A stretch of 64,000 nucleotides of DNA from Polaribacter sp. Q13. Its GTDB lineage: Bacteria; Bacteroidota; Bacteroidia; Flavobacteriales; Flavobacteriaceae. The notes beneath the pieces are model-generated. The model was not told the origin of the DNA and searched no databases. It saw only the letters and a program-made list of their open reading frames with translations. The DNA is taken from NCBI RefSeq assembly GCF_016858305.2, contig NZ_CP074436.1, positions 2,686,001-2,750,000 of the forward strand, in the 5' to 3' direction. A program made the translations under genes and the position numbers. How positions within the stretch are numbered: position 1 is the first letter of the stretch; each line of letters opens with the position of its first letter. Of the stretch, positions 1-7,698 are shown in pieces.

Positions 1-356
1 TGAATATTTTACAAATCATATTTATTAGTTTAGTAGCAATAATCCACATTTATATTGTCTATTTAGAAATGGTAATTTGGACTTCAAAAAAGGCAATGAA
101 GGCTTTTGGAATAAAAAACAAAGAGTTAGCAGAAGAAACAAAAGTAATGGCTGCAAACCAAGGTTTATATAACGGTTTTTTAGCTGCAGGATTACTCTGG
201 TCTATGTTTATGGTAAAAACTGACATGGCAATTTTCTTTTTGTCTTGTGTTGCTATTGCCGGACTTTATGGAGCCTATTCTACAAAAATAATTAGAATAC
301 TGTACATACAAACCATACCAGCAGCTCTAGGTATTATTTCTATTTTATTATCATAG
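1..356 (+). CDS. DUF1304 family small membrane protein (start codon cut by left edge)
   Basis: Predicted inner-membrane protein of the DUF1304 family, about 118 residues, function unknown. The first internal ATG is at 69, but the frame stays open to the left edge and the added residues (hydrophobic, ending IHIYIVYLEM) are the usual start of the family. Bases 1-2 are TG, so the true start codon most likely begins one base outside the window. Four hydrophobic segments are visible, the last three after the conserved WTSKKAMKAFG stretch, and NQGLYNGFLA is the family hallmark. It stops with TAG at 354-356, 64 bp before the mscS-like gene, which has its own promoter. Confidence 0.85.
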   Translation, partial: NILQIIFISLVAIIHIYIVYLEMVIWTSKKAMKAFGIKNKELAEETKVMAANQGLYNGFLAAGLLWSMFMVKTDMAIFFLSCVAIAGLYGAYSTKIIRILYIQTIPAALGIISILLS

Positions 357-387
357 ATAATTCTTTCATAAATACCTAAGAAACCTT

Positions 388-395
388 TATTTTTG
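388..395 (+). promoter_or_regulatory. Promoter -7 box for mscS-like gene
   Basis: TATTTTTG matches the Bacteroidota -7 consensus TAnnTTTG exactly and lies 25 bp before the ATG at 421. Confidence 0.6.
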
Positions 396-420
396 CAGTT
401 AATTATTATTAAAAATAAAA

Positions 421-1221
421 ATGGAAAAATATCTTACAAATTTAAAAGGATTAGTAATTGAATATACCCCTAAAATTTTAGTTGCATTAGCAATTCTAAT
501 TATTGGTTTAATAGTTATAAAACTAATTGTTAAAGCTTCTAGAAAAGCAATGGAAAAGGGTGGCATAGATGTTACACTTCAAAAGTTTTTAGGAAACTTA
601 ATTGGTTGGGGACTAAAAATATTATTAATTATAGCTGTTATATCTAAACTAGGTGTAGAAACAACTTCTTTTGCAGCAATTTTAGCAGCGGCAGGTTTGG
701 CTGTTGGTTTAGCATTACAAGGATCTCTTGCCAACTTTGCAGGTGGCGTTTTAATAATGGTTTTTAAACCTTTTAAACTTGGCGACTTAGTAGAAGCACA
801 AGGTGAAGTTGGTGTTGTAAAAGAAATTGAAATCTTTACTACAAAACTTACAGGTTTATCTAACAAAGAAATAATAATTCCGAATGGTATTTTATCTAAT
901 GGAAATATTGTTAATTATTCTACAGAAGGTACAAGACGTGTAGACTTAACCATTGGTGTTTCTTATGATGCTGATATTAAGAAAACAAAAGAAGTATTAA
1001 TGAATGTATTAACTTCTCATCCTAAAATTTTAAAAGATCCAGCTCCTGGAGTTACAGTATCTGAGTTAGCAGATAGTTCTGTTAATTTTGCAGTAAGACC
1101 TTGGTGTAAAACCGCAGATTACTGGACCGTGTATTTCGATGTAACGGAAAATGTAAAATTAGCACTTGATAAAGCAGGAATCGAGATTCCTTACCCTCAC
1201 CAAGTAAACCTTAAAAAGTAG
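421..1221 (+). CDS. MscS-family mechanosensitive ion channel
   Basis: Small-conductance mechanosensitive channel of the MscS family, 266 residues (E. coli MscS is 286), releasing solutes on hypo-osmotic shock. Three transmembrane helices are visible at about 18-40, 62-85 and 88-117. The third is the pore helix with the Gly/Ala pattern AAAGLAVGLALQGSLANFAG. The beta domain (about 125-180) contains the family signature IIIPNGILSNGNIVNYS and is followed by the C-terminal alpha/beta domain. It has its own promoter and converges on tsaB, with the last 11 bases overlapping. Paralogs in the family differ in conductance, so the exact subtype is not assigned. Confidence 0.93.
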   Translation: MEKYLTNLKGLVIEYTPKILVALAILIIGLIVIKLIVKASRKAMEKGGIDVTLQKFLGNLIGWGLKILLIIAVISKLGVETTSFAAILAAAGLAVGLALQGSLANFAGGVLIMVFKPFKLGDLVEAQGEVGVVKEIEIFTTKLTGLSNKEIIIPNGILSNGNIVNYSTEGTRRVDLTIGVSYDADIKKTKEVLMNVLTSHPKILKDPAPGVTVSELADSSVNFAVRPWCKTADYWTVYFDVTENVKLALDKAGIEIPYPHQVNLKK

Positions 1222-1897
1222 GTTTCTTTTTCTTTTCAGGAATAACAACAAAATCTTTTAAATAAAAAGGTTCAAAATAAGCGACATCTTCGATGTCGTT
1301 TTTTTTGTACTTAATAAATGATAATTCTGCCATTTCTTTTGCAGATGGAAAAATAGCATCTACAAACACAGCATTTTTATGGGTAATTACTTCTTTACAC
1401 TTATGAGCTCCATCACCTAAAAAAGTAACGATACCCGCTCCTAAATAATCAGAAAAAGAGTTTTCATCTATTATCTCAGCCTTAATATCTCTAATCTGCT
1501 CATAATTTTCATTAAAAACAGCAGCATATACTTCCATTCTTCTTGCATCTAGCATAGGCACAATAATACCTTTATCAATAGAAATTGCATGAGCCAGAGA
1601 TTCTAAGGTTTTTATAGAAATTAATGGCTTGTCAAAGGCAAAACAAAGTCCTTTTGCGGCAGAAACACCAATTCTTAACCCAGTATAAGAACCCGGACCT
1701 TTACTAACCGCTACAGCGTCTATTTCTTTAGAAGTTAAATTTACTTCTTTTAAAACCTCTAAAATAAAAGGGTGTAAAACTTCTGCATGAGAATAATTAC
1801 CATTATTCAATTCTTTTAATGCGATAACTTTGCCGTCTTTTGCTATGCTTACAGAGCAGTTCTTAGTTGCGGTCTCTAGGTTTAGGATAATTGCCAA
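1211..1897 (-). CDS. tsaB: tRNA threonylcarbamoyladenosine biosynthesis protein TsaB
   Basis: TsaB, the inactive Gcp/YeaZ-type partner that with TsaD and TsaE transfers threonylcarbamoyl to A37 of ANN-decoding tRNAs in the cytoplasm. 228 residues, the usual length. The ASKHA N-terminal motif LNLETATKNCSV and the family signature KGPGSYTGLRIG (about residues 66-77) are present. The start codon is TTG at 1897; no in-frame ATG or GTG lies nearby, and an exact -7 box sits 16 bp upstream. It ends in a basic tail and overlaps the mscS-like gene tail-to-tail. The partner genes are not in the window. Confidence 0.93.
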   Translation of the reverse strand: MAIILNLETATKNCSVSIAKDGKVIALKELNNGNYSHAEVLHPFILEVLKEVNLTSKEIDAVAVSKGPGSYTGLRIGVSAAKGLCFAFDKPLISIKTLESLAHAISIDKGIIVPMLDARRMEVYAAVFNENYEQIRDIKAEIIDENSFSDYLGAGIVTFLGDGAHKCKEVITHKNAVFVDAIFPSAKEMAELSFIKYKKNDIEDVAYFEPFYLKDFVVIPEKKKKPTF

Positions 1898-1913
1898 CTT
1901 CTATATTTTTATG

Positions 1914-1921
1914 CAAATATA
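1914..1921 (-). promoter_or_regulatory. Promoter -7 box for tsaB
   Basis: On the minus strand TATATTTG, an exact TAnnTTTG, 16 bp before the TTG start. It lies just after the tolC terminator, so tsaB is probably transcribed on its own. Confidence 0.55.
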
Positions 1922-1940
1922 AGTTATAGAAAAAAGAAAA

Positions 1941-1958
1941 CCTCGCAAATTTGCAAGG
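1941..1958 (-). terminator. Terminator after tolC-like gene
   Basis: Inverted repeat CCTCGCAAA/TTTGCAAGG with one mismatch. On the minus strand it is followed by a T-rich tract, 25 bp after the stop of the TolC-like gene. Confidence 0.6.
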
Positions 1959-1982
1959 CTTCATTAGTAATCTTTATTTTAT

Positions 1983-3341
1983 TTATTCTAAAATTAGTTC
2001 TCCAGAATAGAATTGCAATACTTTCGTTTTAAAAACATAATCGTATTTAGAACGAATCATTGCTCCTTCTGCATTTACTAAACGTGTTCTAACTAAATCA
2101 AAATCGAATAACGTCATTACACCATAATTATACCTTTCTTGTGCATTTTTAAAAGCTTCTTGCTGCGCTGTTAAAGAAATTCTTGCTGCTTGGTAGGCTT
2201 TTAAAGATGATTTTACATCTAAAAAGGCTTGCTCTATAGTTTGTTTTAAATTTAGTTTTTCACTTTCTAATCTAGTTTCAAAAATTTCTTTATTAATTTT
2301 TGATCTTTTTACATTAGCATCGGTTTTAAAACCATTAAAAATTGGAATATTAATATTAAAACCTAGTCCGTAACCAAGATTACCGTCTAATTGATCTAAA
2401 AAATCTCCTGTAGGGAAACCGGTTGGCTTTATAATATAACTATAGTTTGTATTAGCAAAAATAGAACTTGTAACGGTAGGTAAATAATTGCTTTTACTAA
2501 TTTCTATGTCTAAAGTTGCATTATCAATAGCTAATTCTGCTCTTTGAATTTCTGGCATTTTGGTTAGTGACTTTTCATACACAGAGTTTGAGTTCTTATA
2601 TAATAAGTCTGCAGATGGTAAGTCTACATTTACTGGAGCAACATCAAAATTATTAGAAGGCACTTGCAATAATTGTGCTAAATTTAAGATTGCTAAATCT
2701 AGCGCATTCTCTTGTGTAATAACACTTTGCAAATCATTTGCAGCTGTAGATTTAAAATTTAACAATTCACCTTTAGCTATTGTCCCAGCCTCAAACCTAT
2801 CTTTTGCAGCTTGTATTTGTTTCTTACTTATAGCAGCTTGAACTTTAGATACCTCTAAATTTTCTTTTGCGAAAAGAACATTCAAATAACCATTTACAAC
2901 AAACAAAGAAACATCGTTCTCTATCTTTTGTAAATCTAATTTACTTGTTTCTATCCCTAATTTAGCTTGCTTATATAAGTTTAGGTTTCTAAATCCATTA
3001 AAAACAGTTATTCCTGCATTTAAACCTACATTACCCCCAAAAAATGTGGTACTTGCAGATCTGTTATTTGTTACAGGATCAAAGTTAGAACCTGCGGAAA
3101 GATTACCTCCTGTACTTGCACTAACAGATGGTAAAAAATTACCTCTAGAGCTCTTTAAATCTGTCTTAGCAATATCTAAACTTAATTTATTCTGTTGAAT
3201 AGAAATGTTTTTATTTAAAGCTTGATCTACACATTCTTTAAGTGTCCACTTTTTTTGTGAAAAAGAAACAATAGTGGTTAAAAGTGCAACAAATAGGATA
3301 AGTTTAGTTTTCAAAATACAATATTTTTTGGTTGATATCAT
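1983..3341 (-). CDS. TolC family outer-membrane efflux protein
   Basis: Outer-membrane channel of the TolC/OEP family, 452 residues, exit duct for a tripartite exporter or type I secretion system. A signal peptide is visible (basic start, hydrophobic stretch about 12-28, then FSQ). Two OEP repeats follow, each beginning with long coiled-coil helices. Typical motifs are WTLKECVDQALNKNISI near the mature N terminus and ERYNYGVMTLFDF near the C terminus. No periplasmic adaptor or inner-membrane pump gene is next to it, so its partner is encoded elsewhere. It is followed by its own terminator and then tsaB. Confidence 0.92.
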   Translation of the reverse strand: MISTKKYCILKTKLILFVALLTTIVSFSQKKWTLKECVDQALNKNISIQQNKLSLDIAKTDLKSSRGNFLPSVSASTGGNLSAGSNFDPVTNNRSASTTFFGGNVGLNAGITVFNGFRNLNLYKQAKLGIETSKLDLQKIENDVSLFVVNGYLNVLFAKENLEVSKVQAAISKKQIQAAKDRFEAGTIAKGELLNFKSTAANDLQSVITQENALDLAILNLAQLLQVPSNNFDVAPVNVDLPSADLLYKNSNSVYEKSLTKMPEIQRAELAIDNATLDIEISKSNYLPTVTSSIFANTNYSYIIKPTGFPTGDFLDQLDGNLGYGLGFNINIPIFNGFKTDANVKRSKINKEIFETRLESEKLNLKQTIEQAFLDVKSSLKAYQAARISLTAQQEAFKNAQERYNYGVMTLFDFDLVRTRLVNAEGAMIRSKYDYVFKTKVLQFYSGELILE

Positions 3342-3439
3342 TTATATTCTTTACACCAAAAAAGAATATATTTCTTTTGATGTTTAAATAAGACGACTAA
3401 AAGTAAAATTTGTTACAAAATATACCTCATATATAAATG

Positions 3440-3661
3440 TTAAATTTTTGCTTGCTTTTTATATCTATAAATAACAAAAAACAAAACACCTACTAAAAGG
3501 TATGGAAACACCATTAAATAGGTTATTCCATTATTAACACCTTCTGCCATAGAAACATCGCCAGTTTCTACAACAGCCTTACACATGGCACATTGAGAAA
3601 ATGAAAGTTTTGATGCAAAAACCATCAACAAAAAAAATACTAAAGCTCTTTTTTTATACAT
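3440..3661 (-). CDS. Small exported CxxC membrane protein
   Basis: 73-residue protein of unknown function. A hydrophobic signal or anchor segment covers about residues 5-22, then CAMC (Cys 24 and 27), a short polar region and a second transmembrane helix at about 48-66 with a basic tail. The CxxC would face the periplasm. Its start overlaps the DUF420 gene by 8 bp, so the two are translationally coupled. With SCO1 upstream in the same operon, a role in copper or disulfide handling during oxidase assembly is a reasonable inference, not shown. Confidence 0.75.
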   Translation of the reverse strand: MYKKRALVFFLLMVFASKLSFSQCAMCKAVVETGDVSMAEGVNNGITYLMVFPYLLVGVLFFVIYRYKKQAKI

Positions 3662-4193
3662 AATAAGGAGATATCATTAAATAAACTACAACACCGGTAA
3701 TAGCAACATATAGCCACAAAGGAAATGTAAATTTAGCTATTTTTTTATGTTGAGGAAAATTACCTAGTTTTGCTCTCATAAACGTTGTTAACACAAATGG
3801 TATTACCACTATTGATAAAACAATATGAGTTATAAGGATAAAGTAATACACATATTTTATGACACCTTCTCCACCAAATTTAGTAGAATCTGATGTCATG
3901 TGATACGCAATATAAAGTAATAAGAAAATAAGAGAACATGCTATTGCAAACGTATTAAGTTGTGCGTGTAGCTTTCTATTTCCTTTTTTAATTGCAACTA
4001 CTGCGGCTATTAAAGTAATTGCTGTTAATCCATTTATAGTTGCATAAATTGGAGGTAAAAAAGTTAAAGGCGCTACATTAATACCTAAATCTTGTAATTT
4101 AATACCGAATAAAGCTGCAACAGCAATTGGAATTACAATAGATAACCCTGTAATTATTTTCTTGTATTTTTTTTCTTGTGCTAAATTACTCAT
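3654..4193 (-). CDS. DUF420 membrane protein, probable cytochrome oxidase assembly factor
   Basis: DUF420 (YozB/CtaM-like) inner-membrane protein, 179 residues, with five predicted transmembrane helices (about 12-32, 42-66, 77-97, 115-138, 152-175). Conserved histidines are in the segments KLHAQLNTF, YIAYHMT and ITHIVLS; members of this family elsewhere help mature heme-copper oxidases. It overlaps the SCO1 gene upstream by 8 bp and the CxxC mini-protein downstream by 8 bp. The position next to SCO1 and near the oxidase operon supports an assembly role. Confidence 0.85.
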   Translation of the reverse strand: MSNLAQEKKYKKIITGLSIVIPIAVAALFGIKLQDLGINVAPLTFLPPIYATINGLTAITLIAAVVAIKKGNRKLHAQLNTFAIACSLIFLLLYIAYHMTSDSTKFGGEGVIKYVYYFILITHIVLSIVVIPFVLTTFMRAKLGNFPQHKKIAKFTFPLWLYVAITGVVVYLMISPYYV

Positions 4194-4887
4194 TCAACAA
4201 TATTTTAATATCTTCTTTTAATTCTTTTATTTGATCTGAAAAACCTGATTCTGTTAGAGCTCTATAATACATAATAGGATTTCCATATTCATCTTTTCTA
4301 GATCTAATGTTTCCTTCTTTATCCACCAAAGCAAACAAACCAGAGTGTTCAAAACCACCATGTTCTTTACCGCCTTTACCTGCAAATAATTTAAATCCTT
4401 TATTAGCCAAGGCATACACTATAGTATCATTTTCACCTGTTAATAAGTGCCAGTTTTTATGTGTAATACTATTATCTAATGCATATTTTTTTAAAATCTC
4501 TGGTGTATCAATATCTGGAGTAATAGAAAAAGAGGCTATTCCAAAATCTGAATTTGAAGAAAATTCATCTTGAATAGTTACCATTTTTTTATTCATTAAA
4601 GGACAAATAGTAGGACATGTAGAAAAGAAAAATTCTACAACATAAACTTTACCAGCATAATCTTTATTGGTAATTGTAAGTCCATTTTGATCTGTAAACC
4701 CAAAATCTGGGACTTTATTAAATGTATACAACCCTTTTGTAGTGGCCGTATTTTTATCAACCTTATTCAAGCTACTATCTTGAACAAGATCATTGTCATT
4801 AATTCTTCTATCAATGTTTCTAACCACATAAATTCCGAATAAAAGAATGATAAATGAAATACCTATATAAGAATATTTTTTTTTCAT
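4186..4887 (-). CDS. SCO1/SenC family copper chaperone
   Basis: SCO1/SenC/PrrC protein, 233 residues, membrane-anchored thioredoxin-fold copper chaperone for the CuA site of cytochrome oxidase. One N-terminal anchor (about 6-22), then the thioredoxin fold with the copper motif CPTIC (Cys 91 and Cys 95) in FFFSTCPTICPLM. The histidine expected as third ligand lies in the GGFEHSGLFALVD region. It is in an operon: 8 bp after the SCO-like gene upstream and overlapping DUF420 by 8 bp. Confidence 0.93.
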   Translation of the reverse strand: MKKKYSYIGISFIILLFGIYVVRNIDRRINDNDLVQDSSLNKVDKNTATTKGLYTFNKVPDFGFTDQNGLTITNKDYAGKVYVVEFFFSTCPTICPLMNKKMVTIQDEFSSNSDFGIASFSITPDIDTPEILKKYALDNSITHKNWHLLTGENDTIVYALANKGFKLFAGKGGKEHGGFEHSGLFALVDKEGNIRSRKDEYGNPIMYYRALTESGFSDQIKELKEDIKILLNE

Positions 4888-4895
4888 AACCCTGC

Positions 4896-5549
4896 TTATT
4901 TTCTGTCTGCTTTATTCTTGTTTTTATCTTTAAATGCTGTATAATACTCATAAAAAAGCACCAAAACATCATCTTTTAATTTAGCGTTTAACTCAGAAAC
5001 AGAATTCATATTGTACCCAAAAAGTTTTCCGTCTTTACTATCTTGATCACTAATTCTACCTCTTAAATCACCCTTTTTATCAATCAAAAACACCTTAGAA
5101 GTATAAAGATTCGTCAAAGTATTGGTAGAGTTAAAACTTGAATGTAGTGCTACTATTTCTTCTTTAGAACCTGCTATAAATTTCCATTTTACCATATCGG
5201 TAAAAGCACTAATTTCTTTTTTTATTTGTTTAGCATCGCTTTCTTTTCCCTTAGGATAAATAGCAATCATTTGAAATTTATTATACTCTATAAACTTTTT
5301 ATAAATTTTTTCATTTAAATTAAAGAAACCTCCTTTTTCTGCCTGTACATCATTCCCTAAAAAACAGACGATACTTGTATGTCCCTTAAATGTATTTATA
5401 GAGTCTAAGGTAGAAATATCAACCACATTTTTTGTAACAACAGGTAATTTAGTAAAGTTATTTTTTCCGGTTGATAAAATTAAAAAACAGATTAAAGGAA
5501 AAATAAATAGTAAAAATAATACCACTCTTTTTTTAGTAAGTTTCATCAT
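4896..5549 (-). CDS. Membrane-anchored SCO/thioredoxin-like protein without cysteines
   Basis: 217-residue protein not assigned to a named family. An N-terminal anchor (about 8-26) is followed by a region that reads like a thioredoxin or SCO fold: a strand HTSIVCFLGND where the CxxxC would be, a middle KWKFIAGSKEEIVAL, and a strand KVFLIDKKGDLRGRISD resembling the SCO pattern FALVDKEGNIRSR of the next gene. No CxxC or CxxxC is present. It is the first gene of the SCO1-DUF420-CxxC operon, so it may be a degenerate SCO paralog. The C-terminal tail is lysine-rich. Its promoter was not recognised. Confidence 0.7.
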   Translation of the reverse strand: MMKLTKKRVVLFLLFIFPLICFLILSTGKNNFTKLPVVTKNVVDISTLDSINTFKGHTSIVCFLGNDVQAEKGGFFNLNEKIYKKFIEYNKFQMIAIYPKGKESDAKQIKKEISAFTDMVKWKFIAGSKEEIVALHSSFNSTNTLTNLYTSKVFLIDKKGDLRGRISDQDSKDGKLFGYNMNSVSELNAKLKDDVLVLFYEYYTAFKDKNKNKADRK

Positions 5550-5562
5550 TGTTATAAGTTAA

Positions 5563-5600
5563 CCGCGAAGAACGCAAAGTTTTTCGCAAAGTTTGCAAAG
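5563..5600. repeat. Short CGCAAAG-type repeat
   Basis: Four near-copies of a 7-mer (CGCGAAG, CGCAAAG, CGCAAAG, TGCAAAG) follow one another at 9-12 bp steps just upstream of the SCO-like gene. Similar strings are frequent between flavobacterial genes as far as I recall; the role is unknown. Confidence 0.5.
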
Positions 5601-5668
5601 AGTAATTTTTTATACAAGGTATCTAAAACCTTGTGATAAAGTATAATGACGTTAAAAATTTAGTATAA

Positions 5669-5694
5669 AAAAAGGTGGTTAAAACCACCTTTTT
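5669..5694 (-). terminator. Terminator of the oxidase operon
   Basis: Inverted repeat AAAAAGGTGGTT/AACCACCTTTTT with a 2-base loop and A/T flanks, 12 bp after the stop of the subunit IV gene on the minus strand. Confidence 0.8.
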
Positions 5695-5705
5695 AATTTT
5701 TTAAA

Positions 5706-6047
5706 TTACCATTTTACAAGTGGTGCCAATGTGTTATGTATATAACCGCCTTCTGTTAAAAGAAGTGTTAGCAAGTAACTAACTAAGAAAACAACTGTCC
5801 AAACTACAGAACGTCTCAGCCATTTTTTTTCTCCTTCCATGTGCATAAATGCCCAAGTAATGTAATATGCTTTTACTAATGTTAAAATAATGAACATCCA
5901 GTTTAAAGGACTTGTTCCTAAAAAACTTGAAAGATGCAAGAAATCTGGCTTAATAATACCAAATGCAACCTCAACAGTAGTTATTACTGTTAATATTACT
6001 AAAACTACCCAAATTCTATTCGTGTTTGATTTGTGTGCGTGTGCCAT
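5706..6047 (-). CDS. Cytochrome c oxidase subunit IV
   Basis: Small subunit (CyoD/CtaF type) of a heme-copper oxidase, 113 residues with three transmembrane helices at about 12-30, 46-64 and 80-100. The His-containing N terminus MAHAHKSN and the ITWAFMHMEGEKKW segment after helix 2 are typical of the bacterial subunit IV family. It is the last gene of the ctaB-coxIII-coxIII-coxIV operon, 18 bp after subunit III, and is closed by a terminator. Subunits I and II are not in the window. Confidence 0.92.
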   Translation of the reverse strand: MAHAHKSNTNRIWVVLVILTVITTVEVAFGIIKPDFLHLSSFLGTSPLNWMFIILTLVKAYYITWAFMHMEGEKKWLRRSVVWTVVFLVSYLLTLLLTEGGYIHNTLAPLVKW

Positions 6048-6065
6048 TTTAATTTCTTTTATAAA

Positions 6066-7052
6066 TTATACTAAATAGAAGAATGTGAATACAAATACCC
6101 AAACTAAATCTACAAAGTGCCAATATAGTCCTACTTTTTCTACCATTTCATAATGTCCTCTACGTTCATAAGTACCTAGAATAACATTAAAGAAAATAAT
6201 GATGTTAATAATAATTCCTGAAAGTACGTGGAATCCGTGAAATCCTGTAATAAAGAAAAAGAAATCAGCAAAAATGGTGTTTCCATACTCGTTTACATGC
6301 AAGTTAGCACCCTCTACAACCATTTTAGATTTTGCTAATTGTGCCATTCCATCTTCTCTAGAAAGAATTATTTTTTGTTTTGTTGCAGGATCTATCAATT
6401 GAGAACGAACTTGTATTTCTGAATTATTTTTGTAAGAATCTTGAATTTGAGCTACAGAGTAAGAAGATACAGAACCTTCTTTCTCAAACCATAATCCATT
6501 TTGTCTTTCGTGTTGCACTCTTTGATCAGTTCTTTCACCTACCACAAAATCTGATAATGCAATTTGATGACCATCTTTTACAAATTGTAAAATTCTACCC
6601 TCTGTTGTTTTTACCGCTCCGTAAGAACCAGAAATAAAGTTTTTCCACTCCCAAGCCTGAGATCCAACAAAGATGATTCCAAAAATAATAGTAGCAAACA
6701 TGTACCAAGCTACTTTTTTTTGTTTCATTTGATGACCTGCATCTACTGCTAAAACCATTGTTACCGAAGAAACGATAAGAATAAAAGTCATTAATGCCAC
6801 ATAATACATTGGCGCATGCACACCATGTAAACCAGGAAAGTGAGTAAACACCTCATCTGCAATTGGCCATGAATCTATAAATTTAAATCGTGTTAAACCG
6901 TAAGCTGCTAAAAACCCTGAAAAGGTTAAAGCATCAGAAACGATAAAAAACCACATCATCATTTTACCATAACTTGCTCCTAGTGGTTTTATACCACCAC
7001 CGCCGTTCCAAGTTTCTTTACCATCTGTAGGTATAGCAATATTTGCTTCCAT
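6066..7052 (-). CDS. Cytochrome c oxidase subunit III with large hydrophilic insertion
   Basis: Heme-copper oxidase subunit III, 328 residues, much longer than the 195-residue copy upstream. The membrane part is normal: helices around 30-52, 77-100 and 113-131 (ending SQAWEWKNFI), and two after 245 with FFFITGFHGFHVLSG and WHFVDLVWVFVFTFFY. Between them, residues about 135-240 form a hydrophilic insert with no hydrophobic segment, containing ALSDFVVGERTDQ and LIDPATKQKIIL. The insert would lie on one side of the membrane and may bind another subunit. It is preceded by the second subunit III gene. Confidence 0.93.
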   Translation of the reverse strand: MEANIAIPTDGKETWNGGGGIKPLGASYGKMMMWFFIVSDALTFSGFLAAYGLTRFKFIDSWPIADEVFTHFPGLHGVHAPMYYVALMTFILIVSSVTMVLAVDAGHQMKQKKVAWYMFATIIFGIIFVGSQAWEWKNFISGSYGAVKTTEGRILQFVKDGHQIALSDFVVGERTDQRVQHERQNGLWFEKEGSVSSYSVAQIQDSYKNNSEIQVRSQLIDPATKQKIILSREDGMAQLAKSKMVVEGANLHVNEYGNTIFADFFFFITGFHGFHVLSGIIINIIIFFNVILGTYERRGHYEMVEKVGLYWHFVDLVWVFVFTFFYLV

Positions 7053-7108
7053 ATAATAATCTCTGTTAATTAATTCTTAGTTAGTTTGCCAAAAATAACT
7101 ATTTTTCA

Positions 7109-7696
7109 TCACCTAATAAAATAGAAAAAGAAAAATAGGTAAATCCATAGTATATCTACAAAGTGCCAAAAGATTGCACCGAGTTCAAACCCAAGCATAT
7201 TGTCTGATTTGTATTTGTATTTAAAATGATTATAAATAACAACTAGAAGCACAATAATACCTGCTAATACGTGTAAAACGTGCATAAAAGTGATTCCTAT
7301 GATAAAAGATGTTGATACAGTACTCTCTGGTCCTGTAAAAAATAGCCCCACACTTTTTAACTGATTAAAACCAACATATTGTTGCCAGATAAATCCAACA
7401 CCTAATAATAAGGTAGCAATAATCAACAATAATGAAAGTTGTCTTTTATCATTTTTTAAAGCTCTTTGCGAAAAAAACAGTGTAATACTACTTGCTATAA
7501 TTAGTGCTGTACTTATAAAAAATGCCTGAGGTAAATCAAAAGAAACCCAATCATCTCTCTTCATACTTATAACATAAGCACTTGTTAAGCCTGCAAAAAA
7601 CATCACCATACTAATCATGGAAATCCATAACATAGGTTTGGCAGATTTTCTCTTAGCTATATTTAGTTCTTCTTGTAATGTTTGTTCTACTATCAT
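7109..7696 (-). CDS. Cytochrome c oxidase subunit III (short form)
   Basis: Second subunit III, 195 residues with five transmembrane helices (about 22-44, 58-76, 86-104, 128-150, 170-193). Family motifs include MFFAGLTSAYV near the start, GITFMHVLHVLAG in the middle and WHFVDILWIYLFF at the end. It starts 2 bp after ctaB stops and is 56 bp from the long subunit III. Having two subunit III-like genes in a row is usual in Bacteroidota; both may be present in one complex. Confidence 0.93.
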   Translation of the reverse strand: MIVEQTLQEELNIAKRKSAKPMLWISMISMVMFFAGLTSAYVISMKRDDWVSFDLPQAFFISTALIIASSITLFFSQRALKNDKRQLSLLLIIATLLLGVGFIWQQYVGFNQLKSVGLFFTGPESTVSTSFIIGITFMHVLHVLAGIIVLLVVIYNHFKYKYKSDNMLGFELGAIFWHFVDILWIYLFFFFYFIR

Positions 7697-7698
7697 GA

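Noticed and set aside
579..866. A 95-codon minus-strand frame inside the MscS gene, and similar antisense frames elsewhere
   Set aside because: They are shadows of conserved genes on the other strand and lack any family motif.
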